DNA from: Curtobacterium pusillum
GTDB lineage: Bacteria; Actinomycetota; Actinomycetes; Actinomycetales; Microbacteriaceae
Assembly (NCBI RefSeq): GCF_013359865.1
Contig: NZ_JABMCE010000085.1
Coordinates: 1 to 64,000, forward strand
Reading direction: 5' to 3'
DNA length: 64,000 nucleotides
Each line of letters starts with the position of its first letter. Position 1 is the stretch's first letter. Positions 24,611 through 32,725 of this stretch are shown piece by piece. The notes beneath the pieces are model-generated. The model was not told where the DNA came from. It worked only from the letters and a program-made list of their open reading frames with translations, and made no database searches. The translations under genes and the position numbers were made by a program.

Positions 24611-25750
24611 TCAGCCGAGGGCGGCGACGTCCGGCGAGCCGGCTGCCGTGGCGACGTCTGCCGAGCCGGCTGTGAGCGCACCGCGGACCGATCCCCAGGC
24701 CGCCAACCGGGCCCTGATCGACTCGTCGCGTTCGGCCTCGAGCGCGGCGGCGTGCGCCTGTTCGAGCACCTCGTCGATGACGATGCGCCGCCCGGCGCGC
24801 GCCGACGCGATCGCCGCGTCCACCATCGTCAGGCTCATCACGTTCCCGTGCACCTCGCCGTCCGGGACCCCGCCCGAGCGGACCGCATGGACGAACGAGG
24901 CGAGCGCTCCCGCGATCGCGTCGCCGACGCTGCGTGCCACCGGCGGCGTGCCCGGGACGCCGTCGAGGTCGCTCCACGGGTCGTGGTCGCCGTCCCAGAG
25001 CGCGGTGCCCGCAGCACCGGACGCCCGCCAGTCGCCGTTCCACGAGGTCTCGGCGCCCGGCGCGCACCACGAGCCGTCGTACACGTACCGCACGTCGTCC
25101 TCGAACGTGAAGACGGCTGCCGCGGCGGCGTCGCCCCGGTACCAGGACCACGACGGGTTCCACGACTCGCAGTAGACGGACACCGGGTCGCGCTCGAGCA
25201 CGTACCGCGCCGAGTCGAACGCGTGGATCGCCATGTCGAGCAGGAGCACGTCGTCCATCTCCTCGCGGAAGCCGCCGAAGTGCGGGGCCTTCGCGAACCG
25301 CGTACTCAGCCCGCCGACCGCACCGAGCCCGCGGACGTGCTGCCGGAACGCGACCAGCTGGTCGTTGTACCGCCGTGACTGCGACACCATGAAGAGCTTG
25401 CCGGTGGCCTCGGCGGCGGCCGCGAGCGAGAGGGCCTCGGCGACGGTCTGCGCGGCCGGCTTCTCACCGAGCACGGGTAGTCCGGCACGGAGGGCCTCGA
25501 GCGTGACCGGGTGGTGGGCGGCGGGCACGGTGATGTCGAGCACGGCTTCCGCACCGGTCTCCGCGGCCAGGGCGGTGAGGTCCGTGCCGACCGGGATCGT
25601 GGGGTCGCCGGCGTGGGCGGCGCCGGCCCGTGCCGCGTCGAGGTCGAGGTCGACGATGCCGACGAGCTCGACGTCCGGGTCGGCGGCGACGGTGCCGAGC
25701 CAGGCCCGTCCCATCCCGCCGGCGCCGACCTGGACGACGCGGAGGGTCAC
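24611..25750 (-). CDS. Gfo/Idh/MocA-family oxidoreductase
   Basis: A 379-residue NAD(P)-dependent sugar or inositol dehydrogenase-type protein. The Rossmann motif VVQVGAGGMGRAWLG opens it, the EKP motif appears as LGEKPAAQTVAEAL, and the catalytic region has LLDMAIHAFDSARYVL. It overlaps the ThuA gene by 4 nt and is the last gene of the LacI-controlled ABC sugar operon, immediately followed by a terminator. It probably oxidises the imported sugar or a derivative. The long alanine-rich tail (residues about 340-379) is unusual but harmless-looking. Confidence 0.88.
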   Translation of the reverse strand: MTLRVVQVGAGGMGRAWLGTVAADPDVELVGIVDLDLDAARAGAAHAGDPTIPVGTDLTALAAETGAEAVLDITVPAAHHPVTLEALRAGLPVLGEKPAAQTVAEALSLAAAAEATGKLFMVSQSRRYNDQLVAFRQHVRGLGAVGGLSTRFAKAPHFGGFREEMDDVLLLDMAIHAFDSARYVLERDPVSVYCESWNPSWSWYRGDAAAAAVFTFEDDVRYVYDGSWCAPGAETSWNGDWRASGAAGTALWDGDHDPWSDLDGVPGTPPVARSVGDAIAGALASFVHAVRSGGVPDGEVHGNVMSLTMVDAAIASARAGRRIVIDEVLEQAHAAALEAERDESIRARLAAWGSVRGALTAGSADVATAAGSPDVAALG

Positions 25751-26541
25751 GCGTGCACCTCGTCGTCGACGGGTGCGTCGTCGAACGGGCCGCGGTAGTG
25801 CTGGCCGTCGAAGTACTCACCGAGCTCGTAGCGGCGCAGCGTCGGGATCTCCCGCTCGCGCTCGGGTCGCGCCCACTCGGCGGCGTTGGCGATCACGCGA
25901 CGGACGTCCGGGTGGTGGTAGACGGGGAAGTCCTGGTCGCCGGGGGAGAAGTAGAAGATCTTCCCGAGACCGCGGCGGTACGTCATGCCGCTCCGGAACA
26001 CCTCGCCACCGGTGAAGCCCGAGATGAACACGAGTTCGTCCGGCGTCGGCACGTCGAAGTACTCGCCGTACATCTCCTGCTCGGGGATGACGATCGGGTT
26101 GGGGACGCCACGCGTGATCGGGTGCTGCGGGTTCACGGTCCAGACGAGTTCCTGGTCGTGTTCGCTGCGCCACCGGAGCGTGCAGGTCGTGCCCATCAGC
26201 TTCCCGAAGATCTTCGACCAGTGGCCGGAGTGCAGGACCACGAGCCCCATGCCGGAGAGCACGTGCTTGTGCACGCGGTCCACGACGGCGTCGTCGACGT
26301 CCTGGTGTGCGGCGTGGCCCCACCATGTGAGGACGTCGGTCTCGGCGAGGACCTCGTCGGTGAGCCCGTGCTCGGGTTCCTGCATGGTGGCGGTGCGGAC
26401 GACGGCGTCCGGCAGGTTCTCGCGGATGCCGTCGGCGATCGCGCCGTGCATGCCGTCCGGGTAGCGATCGGCGACGTGCTGCTCGACCTGCTCGTGGACG
26501 TTCTCGCCCCAGACGGTGATGCGGAGCGGGGTGGTGGTCAT
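25747..26541 (-). CDS. ThuA-domain protein
   Basis: A 264-residue protein of the ThuA family, a class-I glutamine-amidotransferase-like fold linked to trehalose and other disaccharide use in rhizobia. DVLTWWGHAAHQDVDD, GLVVLHSGHWSKIFGKLMGT and the closing HPDVRRVIANAAEWA are characteristic. It is coupled to the Gfo/Idh/MocA gene, the pairing seen in thuAB, where ThuB is the dehydrogenase. This suggests formation or handling of a 3-keto-glycoside, an inference from the thuAB literature. Confidence 0.85.
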   Translation of the reverse strand: MTTTPLRITVWGENVHEQVEQHVADRYPDGMHGAIADGIRENLPDAVVRTATMQEPEHGLTDEVLAETDVLTWWGHAAHQDVDDAVVDRVHKHVLSGMGLVVLHSGHWSKIFGKLMGTTCTLRWRSEHDQELVWTVNPQHPITRGVPNPIVIPEQEMYGEYFDVPTPDELVFISGFTGGEVFRSGMTYRRGLGKIFYFSPGDQDFPVYHHPDVRRVIANAAEWARPEREREIPTLRRYELGEYFDGQHYRGPFDDAPVDDEVHA

Positions 26542-26584
26542 GGTGTGCCTTTCTGGCTGGGGTCGGGACAGGGGTCGGTCGGCG

Positions 26585-27472
26585 TCACTTGACGGCGCCG
26601 CCGAGCGCCCCCGCGGAGATGTACCGCTGGGCGACGATGAGGAGCACCGCGGCGGGCAGGGACGCCAGCACCGAGGTGGCCATCACCGGCCCCCAGTCCG
26701 TGACGTTCGAACCGATGTAGTTGTAGATGCCGAGGGTGATCGGGCGGACGGCGGTCGTCGACGTCAGGGTGAGCGCGATGAGGAAGTCCCCCCACGCGCC
26801 GAGGAACGTGAACAGTGCGGCCGTCACGATGGCGTTCCGGCTGATCGGCACGACGATCGAGACGAACGCGCGGAAGTCGTTCGCTCCGTCGACCAGTGCC
26901 GCCTCGACCAGGCTCGCCGGGATCGACTCCATGAACGCGCGCATGAGCAGCACGGCGAAGGGGACCTGGACGGCGCTGTCGGCGAGGATCAGCCCGAGGT
27001 AGCTGTTCAGCAGTCCGACGTTGTTGAACAGCGTGTACAGGGCGTTCGCGATGACGATCGCCGGGATCATCTGCGTGATGAGCAGCACCAGCAGGAACAC
27101 GCGCGTGCCGCGCATCCGGAATCGGGCCAGGCCGTACGCGGCCGGGGTCGCGATGACGAGCGTCAGCACCACCGTGCCCAGGCCGATGATCATGCTCGAC
27201 AGGAAGTTCTGCCCCTGCTGGGCGAACGCCGCCTGGTAGCCCGCGAAGGTCGGGTGGAACGGGAACCACGACGCCGTGGCCGCCCCGGACGTCGCCTGCA
27301 GACTGGTGTTCACCATCCAGTAGACGGGGAACACCATGATCGCCAGGAACAGGCAGCCCAGGACGGTGAGCGGAATCCCCTTGACGGAGCCGCGCGGGCG
27401 GCGGGCCTTCGTGGTCCGGGCGGTCGTGACCGCGCGGGTGGTGGTGATGTTGTCCGCGAGTCCGACGCTCAT
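26585..27472 (-). CDS. Sugar ABC permease, MalG/CUT1 type
   Basis: A 295-residue permease with six helices and the EAA loop EAALVDGANDFRAFVSIVVPISR. It starts at an ATG overlapping the stop of the MalF-type permease. The C-terminal ISAGALGGAVK is the typical CUT1 finish (GxxxGAVKG). It pairs with the upstream permease to import a sugar delivered by the lipoprotein at 28491-29723. The ATPase is not encoded here, as usual when a shared MsiK-type ATPase is used. Confidence 0.9.
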   Translation of the reverse strand: MSVGLADNITTTRAVTTARTTKARRPRGSVKGIPLTVLGCLFLAIMVFPVYWMVNTSLQATSGAATASWFPFHPTFAGYQAAFAQQGQNFLSSMIIGLGTVVLTLVIATPAAYGLARFRMRGTRVFLLVLLITQMIPAIVIANALYTLFNNVGLLNSYLGLILADSAVQVPFAVLLMRAFMESIPASLVEAALVDGANDFRAFVSIVVPISRNAIVTAALFTFLGAWGDFLIALTLTSTTAVRPITLGIYNYIGSNVTDWGPVMATSVLASLPAAVLLIVAQRYISAGALGGAVK

Positions 27473-28428
27473 TCGTCGACCGCCTTCCTGGAAATCGCGA
27501 TGTAGACCATCGCGAAGACGAACGAGACGACGATGAGCACGTTGCTCACGGCGGCTCCGATGCCGAACTGGAAGTTGATGAACGACTGGTGGTACGCGTT
27601 CGTGGCGAGCGTCTGGGTCGAATTCGCCGGGCCGCCGCCGGTGAGGCCGAGGATGATGTCGACGACCTTCAGCGTGTACACGACCCCGAGCACGATCACG
27701 ACGCTCACGACCGACCGGATGCTCGGCCAGGTGATGTACCAGAAGGCCTTGAACCCCGTCGCGCCGTCGAGCGCTCCGGCCTCGTACAGCTCCGGCGGCA
27801 CCGACTGCAGACCGCTGTACAGGATCGTCGTGTTGAACGGGATGCCGAGCCAGACGTTCACGCCGATGACGGCGATGAGCGCGAGGCTCGGGCTGACGAG
27901 CCATGGCACCGGTGCGATGCCGACCAGGCCGAGGAGCTGGTTCAGGGCTCCGCTGTCCTGGTCGAGCAGCCACTTCCAGACCGCGCTCGACGCGATCAGG
28001 GGCAGGAGCCACGGCAGCAGCAGCAGTCCGCGGAGGAACCCGGAGAGCGGGAAGTGCCGACGGAAGAACAGCGCCAGGCCCAGCCCGATCACGAACTGCA
28101 GGACGATCGACCCGGCGGTGAACAGCGCCGTGTTCACCACGCTCGTCGTGAAGACCGAGCTCTGGAACACCGCGATGTAGTTGCTGAGACCGACCCACGG
28201 GGCCTCGCCCGTGAAGAACGTCTTGGTGGTGTAGTCCTGGAAGGACATCAGGATGTTCTTCACGACCGGGTAGCCGAAGAACACGGCCACGAACAGCGCG
28301 GCCGGGACGACGAAGAGCCATCGGGTGATCCCGGACCGCAGGCGTGCGCGTCGCTGACCGGGGCGTGGCGGGGGTGGTGCGGGGACGGACGTACGGGTCC
28401 GTGGTGGGGTCTGTGTCGTGGCGCTCAT
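27469..28428 (-). CDS. Sugar ABC permease, MalF/CUT1 type
   Basis: A 319-residue permease with a proline-rich cytoplasmic N-terminus, six helices, and the EAA loop EAGALDGATGFKAFWYITWPSIR. I chose the ATG at 28428, preceded by GAGAGGAGC, over an in-frame upstream codon because homology begins there. It is coupled to the MalG-type gene by a 4-nt overlap and lies 62 nt after the binding-protein gene. Confidence 0.88.
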   Translation of the reverse strand: MSATTQTPPRTRTSVPAPPPPRPGQRRARLRSGITRWLFVVPAALFVAVFFGYPVVKNILMSFQDYTTKTFFTGEAPWVGLSNYIAVFQSSVFTTSVVNTALFTAGSIVLQFVIGLGLALFFRRHFPLSGFLRGLLLLPWLLPLIASSAVWKWLLDQDSGALNQLLGLVGIAPVPWLVSPSLALIAVIGVNVWLGIPFNTTILYSGLQSVPPELYEAGALDGATGFKAFWYITWPSIRSVVSVVIVLGVVYTLKVVDIILGLTGGGPANSTQTLATNAYHQSFINFQFGIGAAVSNVLIVVSFVFAMVYIAISRKAVDE

Positions 28429-28490
28429 ACCGGAGCCGCTCCTCTCGTGGTGGGAGGGAGCCGACCGGATCGGCCGGCTCCCTCGTTGCA

Positions 28491-29723
28491 CTACTGGTTC
28501 TGGGACTGCGCCTGCTGGAGCGCTGCCTCGGGATCGGCTTTGCCCGTGAGGGTGAGCTGGACGGCGGTGTAGATCTTCGTGGCGGCCTTCGGCCAGTCCG
28601 GTCCGAGCTCACCGGTGCGGGCACGAGCGGTCTTCACGGTGGTGACGAACGAGGCGACCTGCGGGTGGTCCGTCGCCCAGGCGGCCCCGACCTCGAGGTT
28701 CGTGGGTACGTTGCCGGTCACGCCCGCGATGACCTTCTGCATCTTCGCGGTGTTGAGGCACCCGACGAACTTGCCGGCGAGCTTCATGGTGTCCTTGTTG
28801 CCGGTCTGCGGGACGGTGAACGCCTCGCCGCCGAGCGGTGCGACGGTCTCCGAGCCGGTGGGGGTCGGGATCGGCACGCTGTCGAACTCGAGCCCCTTCT
28901 TGGCGTTCAGCGCCGGGAGCTGCCACGGGCCGTTGATCATCATCGCGGCCTTGCCGGCGAGGAACTGGTTGTTGACGTCGGCCTGCGCCCAGTTGATCGA
29001 GCTCTTCGACATGGAGCCGTCGCTCTGCAGGTCGTCGACGAGCTGGAGCGCCTGCGTCGCCTCGGGGGTGGCGATGTCCTTCTCGTCGCCGCCGTTCGAC
29101 CACAGCAGCGGCAGGAACTGCCAGGTGCCCTCGTAGGTGTTGATGTTGCTCATCGCGAAGCCGTAGGTCGACCCCTTCGTGAGCTTCTTGGCCGCGGCCT
29201 TCAGCTCGTCCCACGTCTTGGGCGGCTGGACACCGGCGTCGGCGAGCAGCTTCTTGTTGTAGTAGAGCGCGATCGAGTTCGTGACCGGCTGCAGGCCGTA
29301 GAGCTTGCCCTTGTACGAGTTCGCCGCCTTCACCGCGGGCACGTCGCCCGAGGCGTCGAGTCCGTAGTCGCCGAGGTCAGACAGGGCGCCCGACTCGGCG
29401 ATCTGCTGCACGTCGGGGTTGTCGAGCATGAGGACGTCGGGCAGGGTCCGCGACGACGCCTGCTGCAGCACCTTCGAGATGAGCCCGGCACCGGCGACGT
29501 GGTTGATGGTGACCTTCGCACCGACGGTCGCCGCGCACTTCTTGTAGATGGGGTTGTAGTTGGCGGCGTAGTAGTCCTCGATCGTGAGGGTCTTCCCGCC
29601 ACCGGACGACGCCGTGCCGGACCCGGAGCACCCGGCGAGGACGAGGGGGACCGTCGCGAGCACCGCGACGGCGCCGACGAGGGCGCGGATCCGGCGTGAC
29701 GGGGAGTGGAATCTTTGCTTCAT
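28491..29723 (-). CDS. Sugar ABC substrate-binding lipoprotein, CUT1 family
   Basis: A 410-residue exported lipoprotein with a basic N-terminus, hydrophobic core and lipobox VLAGCSGSG near residue 33. The fold follows MalE-type receptors (VLMLDNPDVQQIAESGAL, NGPWQLPALNAKKG, PLGGEAFTVP). It is first in the leftward operon SBP-permease-permease-ThuA-Gfo/Idh/MocA. Two AAGCGCTT operators lie about 100-120 nt upstream, between it and the divergent LacI gene, so it should be induced when that repressor binds its sugar. With ThuA present, a disaccharide is likely. Confidence 0.88.
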   Translation of the reverse strand: MKQRFHSPSRRIRALVGAVAVLATVPLVLAGCSGSGTASSGGGKTLTIEDYYAANYNPIYKKCAATVGAKVTINHVAGAGLISKVLQQASSRTLPDVLMLDNPDVQQIAESGALSDLGDYGLDASGDVPAVKAANSYKGKLYGLQPVTNSIALYYNKKLLADAGVQPPKTWDELKAAAKKLTKGSTYGFAMSNINTYEGTWQFLPLLWSNGGDEKDIATPEATQALQLVDDLQSDGSMSKSSINWAQADVNNQFLAGKAAMMINGPWQLPALNAKKGLEFDSVPIPTPTGSETVAPLGGEAFTVPQTGNKDTMKLAGKFVGCLNTAKMQKVIAGVTGNVPTNLEVGAAWATDHPQVASFVTTVKTARARTGELGPDWPKAATKIYTAVQLTLTGKADPEAALQQAQSQNQ

Positions 29724-29819
29724 TGCAAGGCTCTTCTCTTGACGGGTGCATGGGGGCAGGCGCGCAACCACGACTCCGCTGACGTCGTCGTCGCTGTGTC
29801 CTCGGTGCGAGAAACTAAC

Positions 29820-29851
29820 AGAAAAGCGCTTCACCTGTAAAGCGCTTTTCT
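29820..29851. promoter_or_regulatory. Paired LacI-type operators, AAGCGCTT
   Basis: Two palindromic cores AAGCGCTT (29824-29831 and 29840-29847), centres 16 bp apart, form a larger inverted repeat in which AGAAAAGCGCTT mirrors AAAGCGCTTTTCT. The central CG in an AT-flanked palindrome is typical for LacI-family repressors. They sit between the leftward sugar operon and the rightward LacI gene, so both can be controlled. Confidence 0.85.
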
Positions 29852-29931
29852 GAGTCGGTCCGGAGGCTAGGCTGATGGTCGTGGCAGCCGACGCCGAGCC
29901 GCCACCTGGCAGAACGTGACGAGGAGTCGGC

Positions 29932-30948
29932 ATGGCAACGATGCAGCAGGTCGCCGACCGCGCTGGCGTCTCGATCGCCACGGTGTCCTTCGTCGTGAAC
30001 GGCACCAAGTACGTCACCCCCGCGACGACCGCCCGGGTCCGTGCCGCGATGCGCGACCTGAATTTCCGCGGCAACGTCGTCGCCCGTGCCCTGGCGAGCC
30101 GTCGCACCCGGATCATCGCGCTGCTCTTCCCGACGACGGGGAACCGCTTCAGCCCGACCACCGCGCAGTTCTTCATGAGCGCCGCGGAGCGTGCGTCTGA
30201 GCGTGGCCACCACCTCGTGCTCTGGCCGGTCGACCCCGCTGGGGACGACCTCGACGACCTCGTCTCCGGTGGCCTCGTCGACGGCGTGATCGTCATGGAA
30301 GTGCGCATGGACGACCCTCGTGTCGCCGTCCTCACCAGCCTCGAGGTCCCGTTCACGCTCATCGGCCGCACCCGTGACAGCCGGGGCCTGCCGTTCGTCG
30401 ACATCGACTTCGAGACCACGATCGTCTCGAGCATCGACCACCTCGAGTCGCTCGGCCACCGCCGGTTCGCCCTCGTGCTCGAGGACCTCGAGGGCACGCC
30501 GATGGCCGGCTATGCGCCGCACCTGCGGGCCCAGGCAACCTTCGAGCGGGTGATCGCCGAACGCGGGCTCGTCGGGCAGGTCGCCCCCGCCGGGGCAGGG
30601 AGCGACGGCGGGCGTGCCGCGGCGGAGGCGATCCTCGCAGCCGATCCTGACGTCACGGCGGTGCTCGTCATGAAGGACGACTCGTCGGCCGGGGTGCTCG
30701 TCGGCCTGTACGCGGCCGGGCGGCGGGTCCCCGAGGACGTCTCGGTGCTCAGCATCGCGTCGTCGGCGACGCACGCCGACCAGCACTACCCGCGGCTGTC
30801 GACGATGGTCGCACCCGGCCGAGAGCTCGGGATCCGCGCCGCCGACGCGCTCATCGACCAGCTCGACGGGGTCTCCGACGATCTCCCGCACTTCCTGCTG
30901 CCGTGCACCCTCCGGGTCGCCGAGTCGACGGGGCCCGCTCCGGTGTGA
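29932..30948 (+). CDS. LacI-family transcriptional regulator
   Basis: A 338-residue repressor: helix-turn-helix MQQVADRAGVSIATVSFVVNG at residues 4-24, hinge with ALASRR, and a periplasmic-binding-like sensor domain from about residue 60. It is divergent from the ThuA sugar operon and flanks the AAGCGCTT operator pair, which it very probably binds. It likely releases DNA on binding the imported sugar or its product. Confidence 0.9.
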   Translation: MATMQQVADRAGVSIATVSFVVNGTKYVTPATTARVRAAMRDLNFRGNVVARALASRRTRIIALLFPTTGNRFSPTTAQFFMSAAERASERGHHLVLWPVDPAGDDLDDLVSGGLVDGVIVMEVRMDDPRVAVLTSLEVPFTLIGRTRDSRGLPFVDIDFETTIVSSIDHLESLGHRRFALVLEDLEGTPMAGYAPHLRAQATFERVIAERGLVGQVAPAGAGSDGGRAAAEAILAADPDVTAVLVMKDDSSAGVLVGLYAAGRRVPEDVSVLSIASSATHADQHYPRLSTMVAPGRELGIRAADALIDQLDGVSDDLPHFLLPCTLRVAESTGPAPV

Positions 30949-30960
30949 CCCGCACCGCGG

Positions 30961-31003
30961 GAGCGACAGTGCACCGCCGGCGTTCCGCGGTGAACTGTCG
31001 CTC
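30961..31003 (+). terminator. Hairpin after the LacI gene
   Basis: Arms 30961-30977 and 30987-31003 pair at 16 of 17 positions with a 9-nt loop, starting 12 nt after the LacI stop codon. It does not share the GGACGGGAGGCGC sequence. The remaining 189 nt to 31192 hold no gene I can support. Confidence 0.75.
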
Positions 31004-31192
31004 GCGGAGCACGCACGCGGTGGTCGGTGCGCGAGGTGGTGCGTGACCGGCCGGAGGCGATCGCGCGGAGTTCGCTGCCGACGGCGAAGGAGTAGCGCAA
31101 CCGGTCGACCTGCGTGGTCCCGGTCCCGCTCACCCGCGTACCGCTCGACCCTCGGGTGACGTCTGGCCAGCCGGCTCCTGGCGCGAGGGCTC

Positions 31193-31768
31193 CTAGGGGA
31201 GCATCTGCTGGAACTGCGCTACAGCACGGATGACGCCGAAGACCCCGCCGATGACGACGACAGCGATGTACGTCCACAGCGGCCACATCGGTCTTCCCGG
31301 CGCGACCTTGCAGACCACCACGTACCGGCCGATGACGTAGACGATCGGGGACAGGAACGCCCACGGCCACCGGAACGGCCGAACGACACCGCGTCGCTTC
31401 AGCTCGCGGTGGTCGAAGTACGCGAGCAGGACATCAACGCCGTACAGGAGCACACTGACGCCTTGCACGAGGAAGTATCCGCCGGTGTAGACGGAGCGCG
31501 GATCCACGGTCCGAACGTGGCTGGGCCCGATGACCTCGAACCGGAAGTGCGGCTGGTAGACGAACAGCAGCGGCAGGGTGATGAGCGGCAGCAACGCCAT
31601 CAGCCACACGAACACGGTGTCCGTCCGCACGCTGTCGGCGATGCGTGGACGAGGCATCTGCGCCGTCGGCGGCCCAACGTGTTGGGTCCACCCGGCGCCG
31701 TCCCACCACCGCGTCCCGTGTTGACCGGACGGGTCTGGATACCAGCCTGGCGGCGTCGCAGACGACAT
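31193..31768 (-). CDS. DUF2510 membrane protein
   Basis: A 191-residue protein beginning with the DUF2510 motif PPGWYPDPSGQHGTRWWDGAGWTQHV-like region (residues 5-30), a short tryptophan-rich module common at the N-terminus of actinobacterial membrane proteins. Four hydrophobic helices follow (about residues 52-72, 96-120, 138-158 and 166-186). The ATG at 31768 places the motif at its usual position; sequence upstream has no homology. Function unknown. It stands alone between the LacI terminator and an acetyltransferase gene. Confidence 0.75.
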   Translation of the reverse strand: MSSATPPGWYPDPSGQHGTRWWDGAGWTQHVGPPTAQMPRPRIADSVRTDTVFVWLMALLPLITLPLLFVYQPHFRFEVIGPSHVRTVDPRSVYTGGYFLVQGVSVLLYGVDVLLAYFDHRELKRRGVVRPFRWPWAFLSPIVYVIGRYVVVCKVAPGRPMWPLWTYIAVVVIGGVFGVIRAVAQFQQMLP

Positions 31769-31967
31769 CGGAACTCCTCGAAGGTTGCGGGAGCGACGAG
31801 CTCCACAGCACTCGAACGTAGACCGGCGCTGCCCGGTTCGGTCCGCGCCGAAGGTGACGGATGGTCCAGGTTCGACCGGGACCACCGGCTGAGCGTCGGC
31901 TGCAACAGAAATTCTCGGCAGTGCCCATCGGGCAGACGTGGGCTTCTGGCGCCCGCTCGACGATCGC

Positions 31968-32453
31968 TCAGCGAGTCAGACGGACGACGTGAACGCTGGC
32001 ACCGCCGAACGACTCCGTCTTCACCATGCCGTCGCGTTCGAATCGGTTGCGGCGGTAGAAGGCCTCGGCTCGGGGGTTGTTCTCAGCCATCCACAAGTAC
32101 GCCGCGTCATCGCCGACGGCGGCGTCGAGCAATTGTTGGCCCGCTCCTGACCCGTAGGCCGCTGCGATCACGTAGATGCCCTCGAGCTCCCGCGCGGCGG
32201 GGGAGGATGAGTCCCGTCCGGCTCCCGCCGAAGCCCAACCGATGACCTTCTCGCCGTCGAGCGCGACGAACACGTCGGTGATCTCGTCATCGATGATCGA
32301 CTTCCAGCCGGCCTCGCGCCGTTCCGTGTCGAGTGAAGAAAGGAAGGCTGCGGGCATCAGGTGCGCATAGGCCTCGCGCCAGGCCTGTACATGGACGGCT
32401 GCGATTCCGGCGGCATCGGACTCCCGTGCGGAACGGACGGACATGTGCGCCAT
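31968..32453 (-). CDS. GNAT-family N-acetyltransferase
   Basis: A 161-residue acetyltransferase. AGIAAVHVQAWREAYAHLMP, the beta-strand ELEGIYVIAAAYGSGAGQQLLDAAV with its acetyl-CoA loop (GSGAGQ) and the closing AENNPRAEAFYRRNRFERDG are characteristic. An alternative start three codons in (MSVRSA) is possible. It would transfer an acetyl group to a small amine or protein; the substrate cannot be predicted. It is monocistronic. Confidence 0.85.
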   Translation of the reverse strand: MAHMSVRSARESDAAGIAAVHVQAWREAYAHLMPAAFLSSLDTERREAGWKSIIDDEITDVFVALDGEKVIGWASAGAGRDSSSPAARELEGIYVIAAAYGSGAGQQLLDAAVGDDAAYLWMAENNPRAEAFYRRNRFERDGMVKTESFGGASVHVVRLTR

Positions 32454-32725
32454 ACCGCCATTCCATCACCACTCGTTCGCTCGAGACCTCGATACGGCTC
32501 GTCCTGACCAACGCCCGATCGGCACCGCGTTGCTGTTCGTCGCATCTGACCCGCACGCCGATGGCTGCCGGGCAACGGGATCATCGATCTGGCAAGGAGG
32601 ACTGACGAAGGCGGTTGTGATCCCGTGCCGCGGTTCACCCGGCGCATCGGCGAGCACACTCTCCTTGTGACCGCGTCGGCCCGCGACACCCCCGACGACT
32701 ACGCCGAAGCGCTTTGGTCGAACTG
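32454..32725. other. Intergenic stretch without a supported gene
   Basis: This 272-nt gap between the acetyltransferase start and the GH32-like gene's stop has short open frames in several phases, but none has a plausible start, motif or codon bias. I see no hairpin or operator in it. Confidence 0.5.

Noticed and set aside
32454-32725. Short overlapping open frames between the acetyltransferase and the GH32-like gene
   Set aside because: None has a plausible start, motif or codon bias on either strand.
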